Assembly (NCBI GenBank): GCA_023053685.1
Contig: JALIGW010000001.1
Coordinates: 163,366,547-163,430,546, forward strand
Source of the DNA: Diadophis punctatus similis
Lineage: Eukaryota; Chordata; Lepidosauria; Squamata; Dipsadidae
Length of the DNA: 64,000 bases
Direction: 5' to 3'
The translations under genes were made by a program, and so were the position numbers. Positions 11,501 to 20,741 of this stretch are shown here, one piece after another (position 1 is the stretch's first letter; every line of letters begins with the position of its first letter). The notes beneath the pieces are model-generated. The model did no database searches. It worked only from the letters and a program-made list of their open reading frames with translations, and had not been told where the DNA came from.

Positions 11501-14500
11501 AAACATGTTAAAAAAACAATTAAAATAGTAACCATAATTAATAATTAGACCCAAACACCTGGAGGAAAAGCCATGTTTTAACAATGTTTTAAAAAGCAAG
11601 TAGAGTTAGAGCCCATCATATATTGGAAGGGATTATTTCAGAGCATAGGAGTAGTCACCAAAGAGATGGACTTCCTACGTCCCATAAGAGGGCAGTATTT
11701 AAGTGAGGGAACCTGGAGCATGTCCTCCAGGCTGATGTTTTGGGGAACAGGCAGTTCCACAGATATTCTGGTCCTAAGCCAAATATAGTTTAAAAAGTCT
11801 TTCTCCATCCTGAGGAGGAGCCAGCATTCAGAGTGGGTTGTCCTCGTCCAATCAGGTGAAGGACCGAGTCAGTCTGTTTTTTGCTTCGAGGATCCGCCCT
11901 GCTATAGCCCCGATTTAACTCGGTCTTTCAACTGGAAGGACGTTGGCAAGGACTCCCATTCTGAAGACCAATTAAATTTCCCATAATTAGGCCTTCCTTT
12001 ACAAAAAGTTTCCCCTTCCAAATTTGGATTCATTAGTAGCTAAATTTCCTTTTCAACAGCCACCAGGTGGCTCTTTTGTTGCGTTCTTCTTACCATTGCA
12101 GCAAGACGGAAGACTGGAAGCAGATCGCAATCACAGGCAAGAGGGGCTCCGGCCTCGTGCGAACGGCAGTTGGGGTCCCCCCTCCCCCTCTCACCTCCCT
12201 CTCCTGGCCTCTCTTGCCTTTCATCCCGCGGGGTAAGGAACAGAGCCCAGGACCCTCAGCCAGCTCCCAGCCCCGAGATCACTCCATAATCGTTTGGGTT
12301 GGCCCTCCCTGGCTTTCCAAGCCATCAGCGCTGGAGCTAACAGCTCGTGCGGCTCTCAATCGGCCTCGGCTCTGCTGCGCTAACACCGGCACTGCCAGTT
12401 TGTTTATCGGCGCGATCTCCATGTGGCCTAATTATCTCCGCTGTGCAGTCACCGCCTAGCACTAGAGCAACCACTTGCGCAGCTTATAGCAGCAGCTTCC
12501 ATTGCCACGTGGTCTCGGGCATCGCTGCTGAGTCGTTCCGAGTGCAATGGAACCTGGATTTCTTTTGAGTGGGACCTCTGCTGAGGCCTTAGACCTCAGA
12601 TGCTGGAGCAATTGCTCGCGCAGCCTCAATTAGCCCCAGCACAACCACGTTTATCTGGCTTCGCTTCATTTTCTGTTCTGGGCCTGAATCCCTCAGAGCG
12701 TGCTCGGGAGGGCCCAGCTATTCCTGTGACCACCAGACTTGATAACTAAACCTTGAGCTTGCTCAGGAGGGCAGATCTACAGAGGTCTCCAGGGCAGGAG
12801 GCAGGGGCGGCCATCTTGTGAGGCTATTTCGAACCTTCCAAATTTGAACCAGGCCTCTAGAGTGGTGGTGACAAAGCCAATGTGACTGATAACGCTCCTA
12901 CCTCTGATAAACCAGGGGGCAAACACCACAGGAAATCAAATAAGGGGACCTCAGATTATGAACAATCCTCCTCCTCGCACCCCTCCACCAGGTCTCACAC
13001 TTCTAGAAAGTCTTCCTCCAAGGCAGCTGAGAGGGCTGAAAAGAGGAGATATAAGGTTTTATGCAAGATATGCGATAAGTCTGCTAACAAACGACTGGCC
13101 AGGGAAAGGGATTGGGCTATCTCCCCCTCCATCACCTCGGCTGAGGCGGAAGAGGACTCTTTAGCCCTGGATACTCCTAATCTGCCCCGGCACCAGGAGA
13201 ATCTTTGGGGGGCTTCTTCACCCCACCAGAATCCAGTCCCTCCCTCATCTCAAGCAGATCAGGGACAGACCACGGGGGTAGCGGTTGCTTCAGGACAGGC
13301 CCCCCCTCAAGTCGCATCAGCTCAGGTCCCCATGGACCAGGCAGGCTTCCAGGCCTTCATAACTGCAGCCCTCCAACAAGCTCTCACAGTGAGCTTGCAA
13401 TCCTTTGTGGGTCCCGTAGCCTCTACCTCAAGGGCAGGGCACCTCCAGGATGAAAAACCCTTCCGGTCCTCCAGTTAGACAGTCTGGCCAGGATTCCTCT
13501 GAGGAATCTGAGGAGATTGTCAGGGATGAGGAGGAGTTAGAGGAAGCTGCCTCTGCCTGGGAACTCTCAGAGGATGAGGGTATCACTTCAGACCAACCTA
13601 TCTCAACAGGGCTTTTTCCTTCCGGCCTGTTTAAATCCCTGCTCTTCAAGGCCCGGACGGCCGCTGGGATGGATGCTCCACCCGCAGACTCCATTTCCTC
13701 CACTACAGGTCAGTCAGACCCCCTGTTTTCCGAAACCAGATGGGAGATGGACATAGTACCAGCACCTCAACTGTTCTTGGATTCGGTGGAACGTCAATGG
13801 ACCTCTCCTGCTGCGGGTCCAGCTCCCTCTTCCCAAGATAAGAGATTCTTCAATGTTGCCACTAACCTGTCTGATCTTCTTTCTGTTCCCTCTGTGGATG
13901 AGCCCATTAGGGTCCTACATTCTTCCACCGCAGTGCTAGGGGAAGCCGAGGAGCTCCTGAAGCCCGAAGATAGGAGGATGGAGCAAGCTCTCAAAAAGGC
14001 TCACCAATCTGTAGCTTGGGCCATCAAGGCATCGTCAACATCATCCTTTTTTACCCGGACCACTCTGATCTGGCTCCGCCATATCCAAGAACACATCCCC
14101 GCCTCAAATCTGAGGGCTCAACAGGATCTCAACAAGGTCTTCGAGGCCGTCCAGTTCCTGGTGGATGCCACCCTCCAAGCCTCTTGTTTCGCCTCTAGGG
14201 CTTTGGCCTCCTCCTTGGTAGCTAGGCGCATGCATTGGCTCTGCCAATGGGCTGCACTCTCTTGCCACAAATGGCGCCTAGCGGCAGGTCCCTTTAAGGG
14301 GAAGGCTCTGTTTGGCGAGGCTCTGGAGCCCCTTTTGGTCAAATCCAGCGAAAAGAGGAAGGTTCTGCCCTCTCTCTCCCGGAGGGGCTTCTCTTGTTCG
14401 ACTCTCTTCTACAAGCGGCCCTTTCAGGTAGCTGACCAGGGTTCCACCTTCCACCGAGCCCCAGGTCAGTATTTCTCCAACCAGAAATCTCAGTCAGACA

Positions 14501-17500
14501 GGCAGGGGAAGGCAGTTCCGCAGGCTTTCCATCAGGGCCATTCAGCGGGTTCCACGGGACCAACAGGGTCAGGGGTTCTACTCTGTTCTTTTTGTGGTTC
14601 CCAAGTCTTTGGGGGGATGGAGGGCGATCCTAGATCTAAAACATTTGAATAAATTCATTAAGTACCGAAAGTTTAAAATGTATTCTCTGACTTCCATTCT
14701 GGATCTTATGGAGGCTTATCTCCATATCCCCTTTCTCAAGCAGCATCGGAAGTTCCTTCGTTTCTACTATAACCAGGAACATTTCCAGTATAGAGCCCTC
14801 CCTTTTGGGCTATCCTCCGCCCCCTGGGTATTCACCAAGGTGCTGGCAGCCCTTGCTGCCTACCTTAGGGCAATCCCCATTCATATCCAATGCTGCTTGG
14901 ATGATATTTTGGTCCACGCCCCTTCCAGGGAACTGGCTCTCCAACACCTGCACACCACTATGCGCTGCCTGAGACAACACGGCTTTTCCATAAATTTAGC
15001 CAAGAGCCAGTTGTACCCCTCATCTTCCATTCTTCACTTGGGAACTGTCATAAATTCAGCGCTATGTCAAGTCTCGCTCTCTCCGGAGCGACAGGGCAGC
15101 ATTAGGGATTTAGCCTTTCAGGTCCAAAGTCAGGGTAGGGTTCCAATTTCCCTGTTGACCACTTTACTGGGCAAGATGATTTCGTGCATAGCCATTGTTC
15201 CCTGGGCCCATCTCCATGCCCGGGAACTTCAATGGTTCCTTTTACCGTTACAGAAGGCAGGTCTTGGCACGTCATCCCCCAAGGTCCAGGTCCCTTCCCC
15301 AGTTCTCCGCTCTCTCTCCTGGTGGCATTCCTCGGCCATCTCCAGAGGCTCTCTGTTCCGAATTCCCCGCATGATGGTGGTAACAACAGATGCCAGCCTG
15401 TCGGGCTGGGGGGCCCACAGCCAGGGCATGATGGCGCAGGGTCAATGGTCTTCGTAGGAATCCCAACACTCCATCAATTGGCTAGAACTCCGGGCCGTCT
15501 ACCTGGCTCTACGACAGTTCCGTCAACAGGTCTCAGGTCACCACATCCTGATCCTAACAGACAACATTTCGACGAAGGTGCATATCAACCGTCAGGGCGG
15601 GACTTGATCCAAATCCCTTCTGGTGGAAACTCTACGTCTGGGATTTTGGGCGGAGAAGCATCTTCGGTTGCTCACTGCAGACCACATCGCGGGGATCTCC
15701 AACACTCAGGCAGACTGGCTGTCCTGCGCCACAGTAGACCAGGTGGAATGGCGCCTGCATCCCTCCATCTTCCTCCAGATATCCCAACAGTACGAACCCC
15801 CACTGGTAGACCTCTTCATGACCCCGCAAAATTCCCATCTTCCAAGATTCTTTTTGCGCTACCAGTCCTGGGGAATGGAGGGGGTGAACACGCTCAGGAG
15901 CGACTGGCCTCCGGGTCTCATGTACGTGTTTCCTCCCCTCCTGATTATTCCGGATCTGATTCAGAAACTGCTGCAGGAATGGGTGGAGATCATATTACTG
16001 GCTCCCCACTGGCCCCGTCAGGCTTGGTTTGCAGACCTCCAGGCACTTTCAATCACCCCCCCATGCCGGTTGCCTCTTTCGGAGGGCATGCTCAGTCAGG
16101 GAGCCCTGGAACACCCGAATCCAGCTTGGCTACAACTAACCACCTGGAGATTGAGTGGCGCAACCTGACCAAGCAGGATTACGATCAGGATGTTGTCATC
16201 ATGATCCAGGCCTCTCGTTGCCCATCAACAAACCGTATCTACTTGGCAACTTGGAGGAAGTTCTGTAGCTGGTGTAGATCGGAAGGACTCTCCCCCCTCC
16301 AAATTCCTCTTCCGAAAATCCTTCGTTTCCACCAACGGGGTTTCCTGAAAGGTCTCTCCCCAAATACGCTTTGTAGACAGTTGGCCGCACTCTCCTCCGT
16401 CCTACAGTGCGTACAGGTGGATTCACTGGCTCAGTTCCCCACGATTCATTGTTTCCTACGGGGGACTTCCAACATGCGCCCTCCTGCAGTCCATCGCTAT
16501 CCCACTTGGGACCTTCCCAGAGTTTTATCATCTCTCACTGGCCCGCCATACGAGCGAATCAGGGAGGCTTCCTTGAGACATCCCTCCTTTAAGGTGGCCT
16601 TTTTGGTGGCTATTACTTCTGCCCGGTGCATCTCTGAACTCTCTGCTCTATGTGTAAGAGGGGATCTCTGCGTGTTTCATGCGGATAAAGTAGTCCTCCG
16701 CTTGGACCCTACTTTTCTCACCAAGGTCACTCAGCATTCCACAGGTCTCAAGAACTAGTGTTGCCATCATTCTGCGCCCGACCGACTCAACGGTTAGACC
16801 GCCGGTGGCACTTCTTGGATGTCAGACAAGCCCTCAAAGTCTATGTTGACAGGACTCTCTCGTTCAGAAAGTCAGAGGCTCTATTCGTCGCCTTTCATCC
16901 TCATTAGGTACCAAGGCCTCGGCTTCCACCATCGGGCGTTGGATTTGGGGTACCATTGCCGCAGCATATCAGATGGCGGCATTGCCCAAACCATCGGGGA
17001 TCACAGCTCATTCGACCCGCAGTGCCGCAACTTCAGCCACATGGGCTACTCAATGTTCTCTGGATGAGGTGTGTCGAGCGGCTACCTGGGCCTCCCCAAC
17101 GTCATTCATCAGACATTACAAGATCGACTCATACGCATCAGCAGATGCGGCTTTTGGTTGGAGAGTTCTCCAGCAAGTAGTGGAGTCAGACACAGTAATT
17201 GTGTCCTAGGACAGTTCCCTTCCAAGGGGGAGTATGGGCTTTGGTATGTCCCACTCCGAATGCTGGCTCCTCAGGATGGAGAATAGGCGTTGTACCTACC
17301 TGATACGCTTCTTCTCATCCGTGAGGAGCCAGCATTCAGTCCCCTTCCTTGAACTGTCTTTAATTATTTCTAAACCACAAGTGAATGGGAGTCCACCAGG
17401 GTGTCACCTGGGTATCAGTTGCCACGTCAAGTCTAGTCTTCAGGATTCATCAAATCTGGGCTATAGCAGGGTGGATCCTCCATGCAAAAAACAGACAGAC

Positions 17501-18432
17501 TCTGTCCTTCACCTGATTGGACGAGGACAACCCACTCTGAATGCTGGCCCCTCACGGATGAGAAGTGGCGTATCAGGTAGGTACAACGCCTATAATCAGC
17601 ACCTTGAAAGACACCCAGAAGCCTGCTGGGAGTCAATGGAACTAACAATACAGTGGTATCCCATGGGCATAATGAGCTCCACCATAACTTTAAGGGCTGT
17701 ACCATTTGGACTAAATTAAAACTTCAGATGATCTTCAAAGGCATTCTCATTGCAGTTAAGAGATTACTAAGGCATGGGTGACTATAAGCAAGACCTGCTG
17801 ATGCAGGATCAGGCGCAACTGGTGCACATTATGCAGTTGAGTATACAAGAATTGATGATGCTTTATTCTGTACCAGTGTATAATCTCACCCAGTGGCTTC
17901 ATATAGGTATTAAAGATGGGAGGGAGAGAGTAGAGCCATGAGGCACTTTGCAAAACACTCATTAGTAGCAAAACCTTGAATCACTGAATTCAAACCTTCA
18001 GAACCATACAAACTGGGATTTGGTTTCTTGAAATTCCTTGAATGAATTTGTTCTTGGTATCCATTTTTTCTTGTTTTCTGATGTGTTTTATTTATTTCCT
18101 CTTTTTATGGTATTTATGCCTTTATTATTATTAATTGCCCAGAGTTGCTTTATGTGAGATGGGCAGCCATATAAATCTAAATAAATTAGTTACATGGTAG
18201 AAGCTGTTGTGGTATTGCTGCTGCATAAGACTGTCATTGCGGAGGATAATTTATCCCAGTAATAAATTTCTAGAATATAATAGAATGAAGAGCAGTACTA
18301 AATTTTAAATATATTTGATGGGTTGTAAATGTGTATGAAATATGAAACATTCTCTATTTGATTAATGTTTACTATTTATATCATTCACAGATGGAAATAG
18401 AAAAGCTCAAGAAAGCTCTCATAACTACATGA
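5404..18432 (+). CDS. CD2AP: CD2-associated protein, last five coding exons
   Basis: CD2AP is a cytoplasmic adaptor that links membrane receptors and nephrin/CD2 to actin and endocytosis. Its N-terminal SH3 domains lie upstream of the window. Five exons are visible: 5404-5519, 7299-7388, 8673-8860, 9510-9573 and 18391-18432. Every donor begins GT, every acceptor ends AG, and the phases join without a break. The encoded tail has a Ser/Pro-rich stretch with [11 protein letters not shown] and [10 protein letters not shown], then a charged linker. It ends in a C-terminal coiled coil beginning [12 protein letters not shown] and closing [10 protein letters not shown], which matches the known end of CD2AP rather than its paralogue SH3KBP1. 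The TGA stop is at 18430-18432. The last intron is 8.8 kb and holds a DIRS element. The following opsin gene agrees with CD2AP-OPN5 synteny. Confidence 0.93.
5600..5810. repeat. fragment of an old dispersed repeat
   Basis: Text such as gggagaatgttctagaagg, aggccccaccaactgg and gcctgactggattggacagg resembles the widely dispersed reptilian repeat that also flanks the DIRS insertion (11560-11800 and 17592-18190). Intronic, no coding capacity. Assignment is from recall of the pattern only. Confidence 0.35.
5934..5967 (-). ncRNA. hammerhead-ribozyme-like motif of the Penelope-like element
   Basis: Read on the minus strand, the segment has a CTGAAGA box (fits the hammerhead core CUGANGA), a stem II formed by CTTCT and AGAAG around a TGGAT loop, a GAAA box and a GTC cleavage triplet. 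Penelope-like elements are known to carry minimal hammerhead motifs in their pseudo-LTRs. Stem I and stem III look very short, as reported for this class. Activity is not demonstrable from sequence. Confidence 0.5.
6036..6600 (-). pseudogene. Penelope-like RT C-terminus and GIY-YIG endonuclease remnant
   Basis: Translation of the minus strand gives [25 protein letters not shown] and NVVYAVQC, then an in-frame stop near 6407. After the stop comes [18 protein letters not shown] (the GIY-YIG region, with the usual GET replaced by RKT), [16 protein letters not shown] and [17 protein letters not shown]. These blocks are characteristic of vertebrate Penelope-like elements. Upstream RT motifs are absent, so the copy is 5'-truncated and inactive. 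Confidence 0.82.
7045..7133. repeat. perfect 32-bp inverted repeat with 25-nt loop
   Basis: The left arm 7045-7076 (agttccctgaagcagcaacc...) and the right arm 7102-7133 are exact reverse complements. The loop is 7077-7101. It lies in a CD2AP intron and would fold as a long hairpin in the pre-mRNA. No transposon termini or target duplication were recognised. Confidence 0.9.
7299..7388 (+). CDS. CD2AP: CD2AP exon (acidic/lysine-rich linker)
   Basis: A 90-bp in-phase exon of 30 codons follows the acceptor ttggttgaag and precedes the donor gtatgt. It encodes a Lys/Glu-rich linker including [18 protein letters not shown] perfect 32-bp hairpin sits in the intron about 165 bp upstream (7045-7133). 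Confidence 0.85.
7489..7664. mobile_element. hAT-type non-autonomous element (GGTTGAGAACCACTG termini)
   Basis: The right end is ggttgagaaccactg and the left end a decayed cggtagttttcaatc. Flanks ttctaatg (7481-7488) and ttctagtg (7665-7672) form an 8-bp target duplication with one change. It shares termini with the element at 32004-32254. Confidence 0.78.
8201..8610 (+). mobile_element. Sauria-type tRNA-derived SINE, interrupted
   Basis: The tRNA-like head (gtggtggtgcagtggttag, then ggttcaaggttgactcagcc) and the body (aaaatgaggacccagattg, gtaaaccacttagagaggg) are diagnostic of the squamate SINE also seen at 10388, 24573 and 55359. The 3' part (aagtctaagtgctattgctg, 8586-8605) is separated from the body by a LINE tail and a pentamer array (8421-8570). 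Confidence 0.8.
8421..8570 (+). repeat. CR1/L3-type LINE tail with seeded (ATTCT)18 microsatellite
   Basis: The LINE tail caccaaagacaaattccttg, tgtccaatcacacttggcc, aataaag is followed by 18 perfect ATTCT units (8481-8570). This (AATAG)n-type array behind a Snake1/L3 CR1 LINE tail has been described as a snake-specific seeding process. It is the best single taxonomic marker in the window. Confidence 0.85.
8673..8860 (+). CDS. CD2AP: CD2AP exon (start of C-terminal coiled coil)
   Basis: The acceptor is tgtttcag, the donor gtaaga at 8861. The exon is 188 bp: 62 codons plus two bases. It encodes a Ser/Thr/Pro-rich segment followed by the start of the coiled coil ([19 protein letters not shown]). 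Confidence 0.9.
9510..9573 (+). CDS. CD2AP: CD2AP exon (coiled coil)
   Basis: This 64-bp exon has acceptor attttaaag and donor gtaaaa. It encodes [21 protein letters not shown], a continuous heptad-like stretch typical of the CD2AP C-terminus. Confidence 0.9.
9901..10264. repeat. dispersed inverted-repeat family copy
   Basis: The ends read ccggtagtccttcacttatg and gactgcctgtacg. The interior contains the family phrases cagttgttaagcaactc and tgttaagcaaagac. It is non-coding and matches copies at 28025-28338 and 50698-51034. Intronic in CD2AP. Confidence 0.65.
10388..10644 (+). mobile_element. Sauria-type tRNA-derived SINE
   Basis: It begins gagccgaggtggcgcagcgg (A-box region) with B-box-like ggttcaaatctc, then the conserved body and an (AAAT)n tail. 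It is complete, lies in sense with CD2AP in an intron, and is not a functional tRNA gene. Confidence 0.9.
10645..11559. other. AT-rich intron sequence, nothing recognised
   Basis: CD2AP intron sequence of low complexity with short A/T runs. No exon or transposon end was identified. The 66-codon minus-strand ORF near 11235-11435 has no recognisable features. Confidence 0.4.
11560..11800 (+). repeat. old dispersed repeat, left half (split by DIRS)
   Basis: The phrases ggaggaaaagccatgtttt, gcagttccacagatattctg and gtcctaagcc belong to a widespread amniote/squamate repeat. Its continuation resumes after the DIRS element (ataatcagcaccttgaaag at 17592 onward), which places the insertion point near 11800/17592. 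Confidence 0.5.
11801..11912 (+). repeat. DIRS left inverted terminal repeat
   Basis: The segment ggagccagcattcagagtgg, ttgtcctcgtccaatcaggt, ctgctatagccc is the reverse complement of the 3' terminal segment at 17462-17566 with few differences. Confidence 0.85.
12882..13478 (+). CDS. DIRS gag-like ORF, first part
   Basis: An uninterrupted 198-codon frame starts [20 protein letters not shown]. It is Ser/Lys/Arg-rich at the N-terminus, has a short [13 protein letters not shown] segment (two Cys), and is then Pro/Gln-rich. It overlaps by 29 bp with the next frame, which looks like its frameshifted continuation. No catalytic domain. By position it is the structural protein of the element. Confidence 0.6.
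   Translation: MTDNAPTSDKPGGKHHRKSNKGTSDYEQSSSSHPSTRSHTSRKSSSKAAERAEKRRYKVLCKICDKSANKRLARERDWAISPSITSAEAEEDSLALDTPNLPRHQENLWGASSPHQNPVPPSSQADQGQTTGVAVASGQAPPQVASAQVPMDQAGFQAFITAALQQALTVSLQSFVGPVASTSRAGHLQDEKPFRSSS
13450..14652 (+). CDS. DIRS gag-like ORF, second part
   Basis: This 400-codon open frame has an acidic N-terminal stretch ([17 protein letters not shown]) and a helical middle with [26 protein letters not shown] and [19 protein letters not shown]. It is typical of vertebrate DIRS gag-like proteins. The start codon may be internal: the real protein probably begins in the preceding frame (12882). The last about 20 codons overlap the RT frame. Confidence 0.65.
   Translation: MKNPSGPPVRQSGQDSSEESEEIVRDEEELEEAASAWELSEDEGITSDQPISTGLFPSGLFKSLLFKARTAAGMDAPPADSISSTTGQSDPLFSETRWEMDIVPAPQLFLDSVERQWTSPAAGPAPSSQDKRFFNVATNLSDLLSVPSVDEPIRVLHSSTAVLGEAEELLKPEDRRMEQALKKAHQSVAWAIKASSTSSFFTRTTLIWLRHIQEHIPASNLRAQQDLNKVFEAVQFLVDATLQASCFASRALASSLVARRMHWLCQWAALSCHKWRLAAGPFKGKALFGEALEPLLVKSSEKRKVLPSLSRRGFSCSTLFYKRPFQVADQGSTFHRAPGQYFSNQKSQSDRQGKAVPQAFHQGHSAGSTGPTGSGVLLCSFCGSQVFGGMEGDPRSKTFE
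14594..16168 (+). pseudogene. DIRS reverse transcriptase / RNase H / methyltransferase-like region
   Basis: RT motifs in order: [31 protein letters not shown] and the catalytic box CLDDILVHA. RNase H begins [14 protein letters not shown]. The frame has a TAG stop at 15455-15457 and a TGA near 15607, each one transition away from a sense codon. It then runs on through [16 protein letters not shown] (RNase H end) and VDLFMTPQN...[12 protein letters not shown], the DIRS-specific methyltransferase-like block, to 16168. RT presumably starts slightly upstream in the same frame (FVVPKSLGG). Two nonsense mutations make it inactive. Confidence 0.85.
16150..17209 (+). pseudogene. DIRS tyrosine recombinase, frameshifted
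   Basis: The N-terminal core-binding part ([35 protein letters not shown]) lies at the end of an open frame 15184-16758 that overlaps the RT frame. The catalytic domain shows the first Arg in [11 protein letters not shown]. After a 1-nt frame change between 16758 and 16973 it continues with the HSTRS box (His-x-x-Arg) and the nucleophile Tyr in FIRHYKID. The R, H-R and Y of the family are thus all present but in two frames, so this copy cannot make a working recombinase. Confidence 0.85.
17248..17345 (+). repeat. DIRS internal complementary region
   Basis: 17248-17281 (gaatgctggctcctcaggat) is complementary to the left end of the element at 11801 onward. 17285-17345 (aggcgttgtacctacctgat, catccgtgagg) is complementary to the right end (17535-17591). 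A junction complementary to both ends is the template structure used to complete circular DIRS DNA. Confidence 0.85.
17462..17591 (-). repeat. DIRS right inverted terminal repeat
   Basis: The reverse complement of 17462-17566 matches the left repeat. The outer 25 bp (ggcgtatcaggtaggtacaa) are absent from the left end but present in inverted form in the internal complementary region. Confidence 0.82.
17592..18190 (+). repeat. old dispersed repeat, right half, with LINE-like tail
   Basis: Continuation of the repeat at 11560-11800: ataatcagcaccttgaaag, actaaggcatgggtgact, ggcgcaactggtgcac. It ends around 18130-18190 in a decayed L2-like tail (gccatataaatctaaataaa). Confidence 0.45.
18391..18432 (+). 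CDS. CD2AP: CD2AP terminal coding exon
   Basis: The acceptor tcattcacag is followed by 13 codons, [13 protein letters not shown], and a TGA stop. This closes the coiled coil and matches the conserved CD2AP C-terminus. It lies about 800 bp downstream of the DIRS insertion. Confidence 0.92.
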   Translation: MEIEKLKKALITT

Positions 18433-19854
18433 AAGAGCCGCATTCCGTTGATCTTTAATGTGCCAGGATTTCAGAATCAGAAATGAAATTGACTTTTCTA
18501 AACCTCAAGCCAACGGATGATAGCATTCCATTAGAAAAAAATCTGAGTATAATCTTATTTATATTCTGTGAGAATATAAGATGGCTATGAGGAAAAAAAA
18601 TGGATAGCTTTTTTGTTTGTTTCTTGCCAATATAGGAGAGGCCTTATTTTTTACTGTGCAGTATGGCAGGGTTTGCTTGAGAATACTACTGAATCTGTAT
18701 AAAAGGGGGGTTCTTAGTATATTTTTATTGAATATACCCTAATTTTAAGAGATCTGTATTATAAATAAGGCAATATAACTTTGCAAATAAACTGTAAAAT
18801 ATATAGTATAGGAGAGAGGCAAATGGTATAATTTTGTACGGTTACTAGTCTTTTCACCATGCTAAAGGGAATATGACGTTAATCATATGCTGTTTTATTG
18901 TTCAGGTCTTTTGAGTTTGTTCTCACTATGAAGCAGAAGGATCACCAAACTTTAGCACTATGATATTGTAGTATTTCCTTAACTGAGAACCCAGAGTACA
19001 ATACCATGGTTCTTGCACTATAGAATTTATAGAAAGGATCTATAATTAGGACACATGGACACATACAAACACATGAATACTTAGAAAAACCAAGGCATAA
19101 AATTGAGATAATCCTATAATATGACATTTTTGCTAATTACTACAGAATGTGACATGTTAAATATTCTCTTGAGTGTTTCATTTCTTTTTACAAATTATAA
19201 ATCTAACACTACAATATTATGAGCTTTAAAATGCTTTGCACTAATAATTGTAACATTTTAAAAACCTACATATAACAAAATATTTAAAGCTAAATGCAGT
19301 CTTAAAATAAGGGTATATCATCTACATAGTTGTTAAAGTATTCAATAAATCAATAATGAGTTTTTAGATAAATATTTGGCTTATGCTTTAAAATTCAAAT
19401 TGAATTACTGTATATTTTTAACAAGGTTTCTTTGAGTCATCTTGTTTAAGTTATTTCTACAGCCTAAAATCCCATTTATTTTTTGTAAAGAAGAAAAACT
19501 GAATTTATTCAGTGCTCTGTTCAAGCCAAAGATAAAAATAAAATTCAGCCCTTTTTTCTTCTAGCATTGCTATCCTAAAACTTTATAGAAAGAGGGAACT
19601 GTTTCATGAATGATTTTAGGCTTGTTCTAAGTGAGTGGAATGTTTTTATGCCTATGTCCTGTTTTATATGGCATTAATATTTTGTCTTATTTGGATGTGA
19701 GCAAACCATGTTGGCGTTTTTAACATTAAAAAATCTAAATTCTAATTGCAAATATAAATCAGTGGATTAAAATTGGAAATGAAAACATGGGTGTGTAAAG
19801 TCATGATGCCTGTTTGCTTACTATACGGATACAGAGCTAATAACATATAACTTA
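18433..19854 (+). other. CD2AP 3' untranslated region / flank
   Basis: The AT-rich sequence after the CD2AP stop contains an AATAAA at about 18785-18790 and further ones at about 19342 and 19551. A CD2AP-type long 3' UTR may run to the AATAAA cluster at 22195-22415, but the cleavage site cannot be fixed without transcript data. No other gene recognised. Confidence 0.45.
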
Positions 19855-20739
19855 CCGTATTTATCGGCGTATAACACGCACCGGTGTATAACACGCACCC
19901 CCATTTTAACAATAAAATTTGAGTAAAATTTTTTTTAATTAAAAATAAATGACTTGGAAGCTCTGAATTTAATGTTGGATTCATATTTATAACATTATAA
20001 CATGAATTATAACATTAACTCCTCTTATAAGGCAAATATGAAATGAAAAAGCACCTCTTTGAACGAAAAAAACTTAATCAGAATCACTGCTTTCTGGGAA
20101 ACCAAAAAATTCTTCATCTTCACTTGTATCCCTCTTCTGTCACTTCATTTCCCCACCCTCTTCTGTCACTCTGTCACATCATTTCCCCCCCTCTGATCCC
20201 CCTGTACCATATAACCCCACTCTGATCTCCCCTGTACCACCTGATCCCCCTGTACCACATAATCCCCCTGATCCACCTGTACCACATAATCCCCCTGATA
20301 CCACCTGTACCACATAACCCCCCATATCACATACTCTTTCCCCCTGCGCCACATAACAACCCCCCAGCTACCACCACCCCGCAACATAAACCCCCCTTTC
20401 TTTGTGTTTTTTTTTTTACCACAGTACCTGGCCTGTGTCACTAGCAGGCTCAGGTTACTCTTTTATCACATTGACGAGTAACGTCCTCAGCATAACGTCC
20501 TCAGCATAACGTCAAGGACGTCACTCGTCAGAGGCACTCGGAGGCTCCTGAGGAGCAGGCTTTAAAACAGCAGTGCGGGCGGCTGTGGACCCACAGCTGC
20601 AAGGGAGAATGCCGGCGCCAGCGCGTACACGTGCGGACCAGAGCGGTGAATCAGCTGGGACCCGGCGTATAACACGCAGGTAGGGTTTTGGCTTGTAATT
20701 TTAGTTTTAAAACTGCGTGTTATACGCCGATAAATACGG
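19855..20739. mobile_element. TA-flanked terminal-inverted-repeat element, 885 bp
   Basis: A perfect 26-bp terminal inverted repeat (ccgtatttatcggcgtataa...) is flanked on both sides by TA. The motif gtataacacgca recurs just inside both ends. The interior has low-complexity C-rich repeats (gatccccctgtaccacat) and a GC-rich right third. No transposase ORF, so it is non-autonomous. TA target sites suggest the Tc1/mariner group, but other classes are possible. The element at 37022-38011 has a related terminus. Confidence 0.8.
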
Positions 20740-20741
20740 TA

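Larger units (their letters stand above)
11801..17591 (+). mobile_element. DIRS-family tyrosine-recombinase retrotransposon, nearly full length
   Basis: The 5.8-kb element has inverted terminal repeats, a leader, a gag-like ORF, reverse transcriptase/RNase H, a methyltransferase-like region and a tyrosine recombinase in overlapping frames. An internal complementary region near the 3' end is complementary to both outer ends, the DIRS signature. It uses no integrase and shows no target duplication. It is in sense in the last CD2AP intron. Stops and frameshifts make it inactive. It is GC-richer than the flanking intron. Confidence 0.92.

Noticed and set aside
12024..12568. ORFs of 70-130 codons in the DIRS leader
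   Set aside because: They lie in the non-coding 5' region of the DIRS element, overlap each other in different frames and show no domain.
5404..18432. SH3KBP1 instead of CD2AP
   Set aside because: The C-terminal coiled-coil ending (MRSNLE then [10 protein letters not shown]) and the OPN5 neighbour fit CD2AP better.
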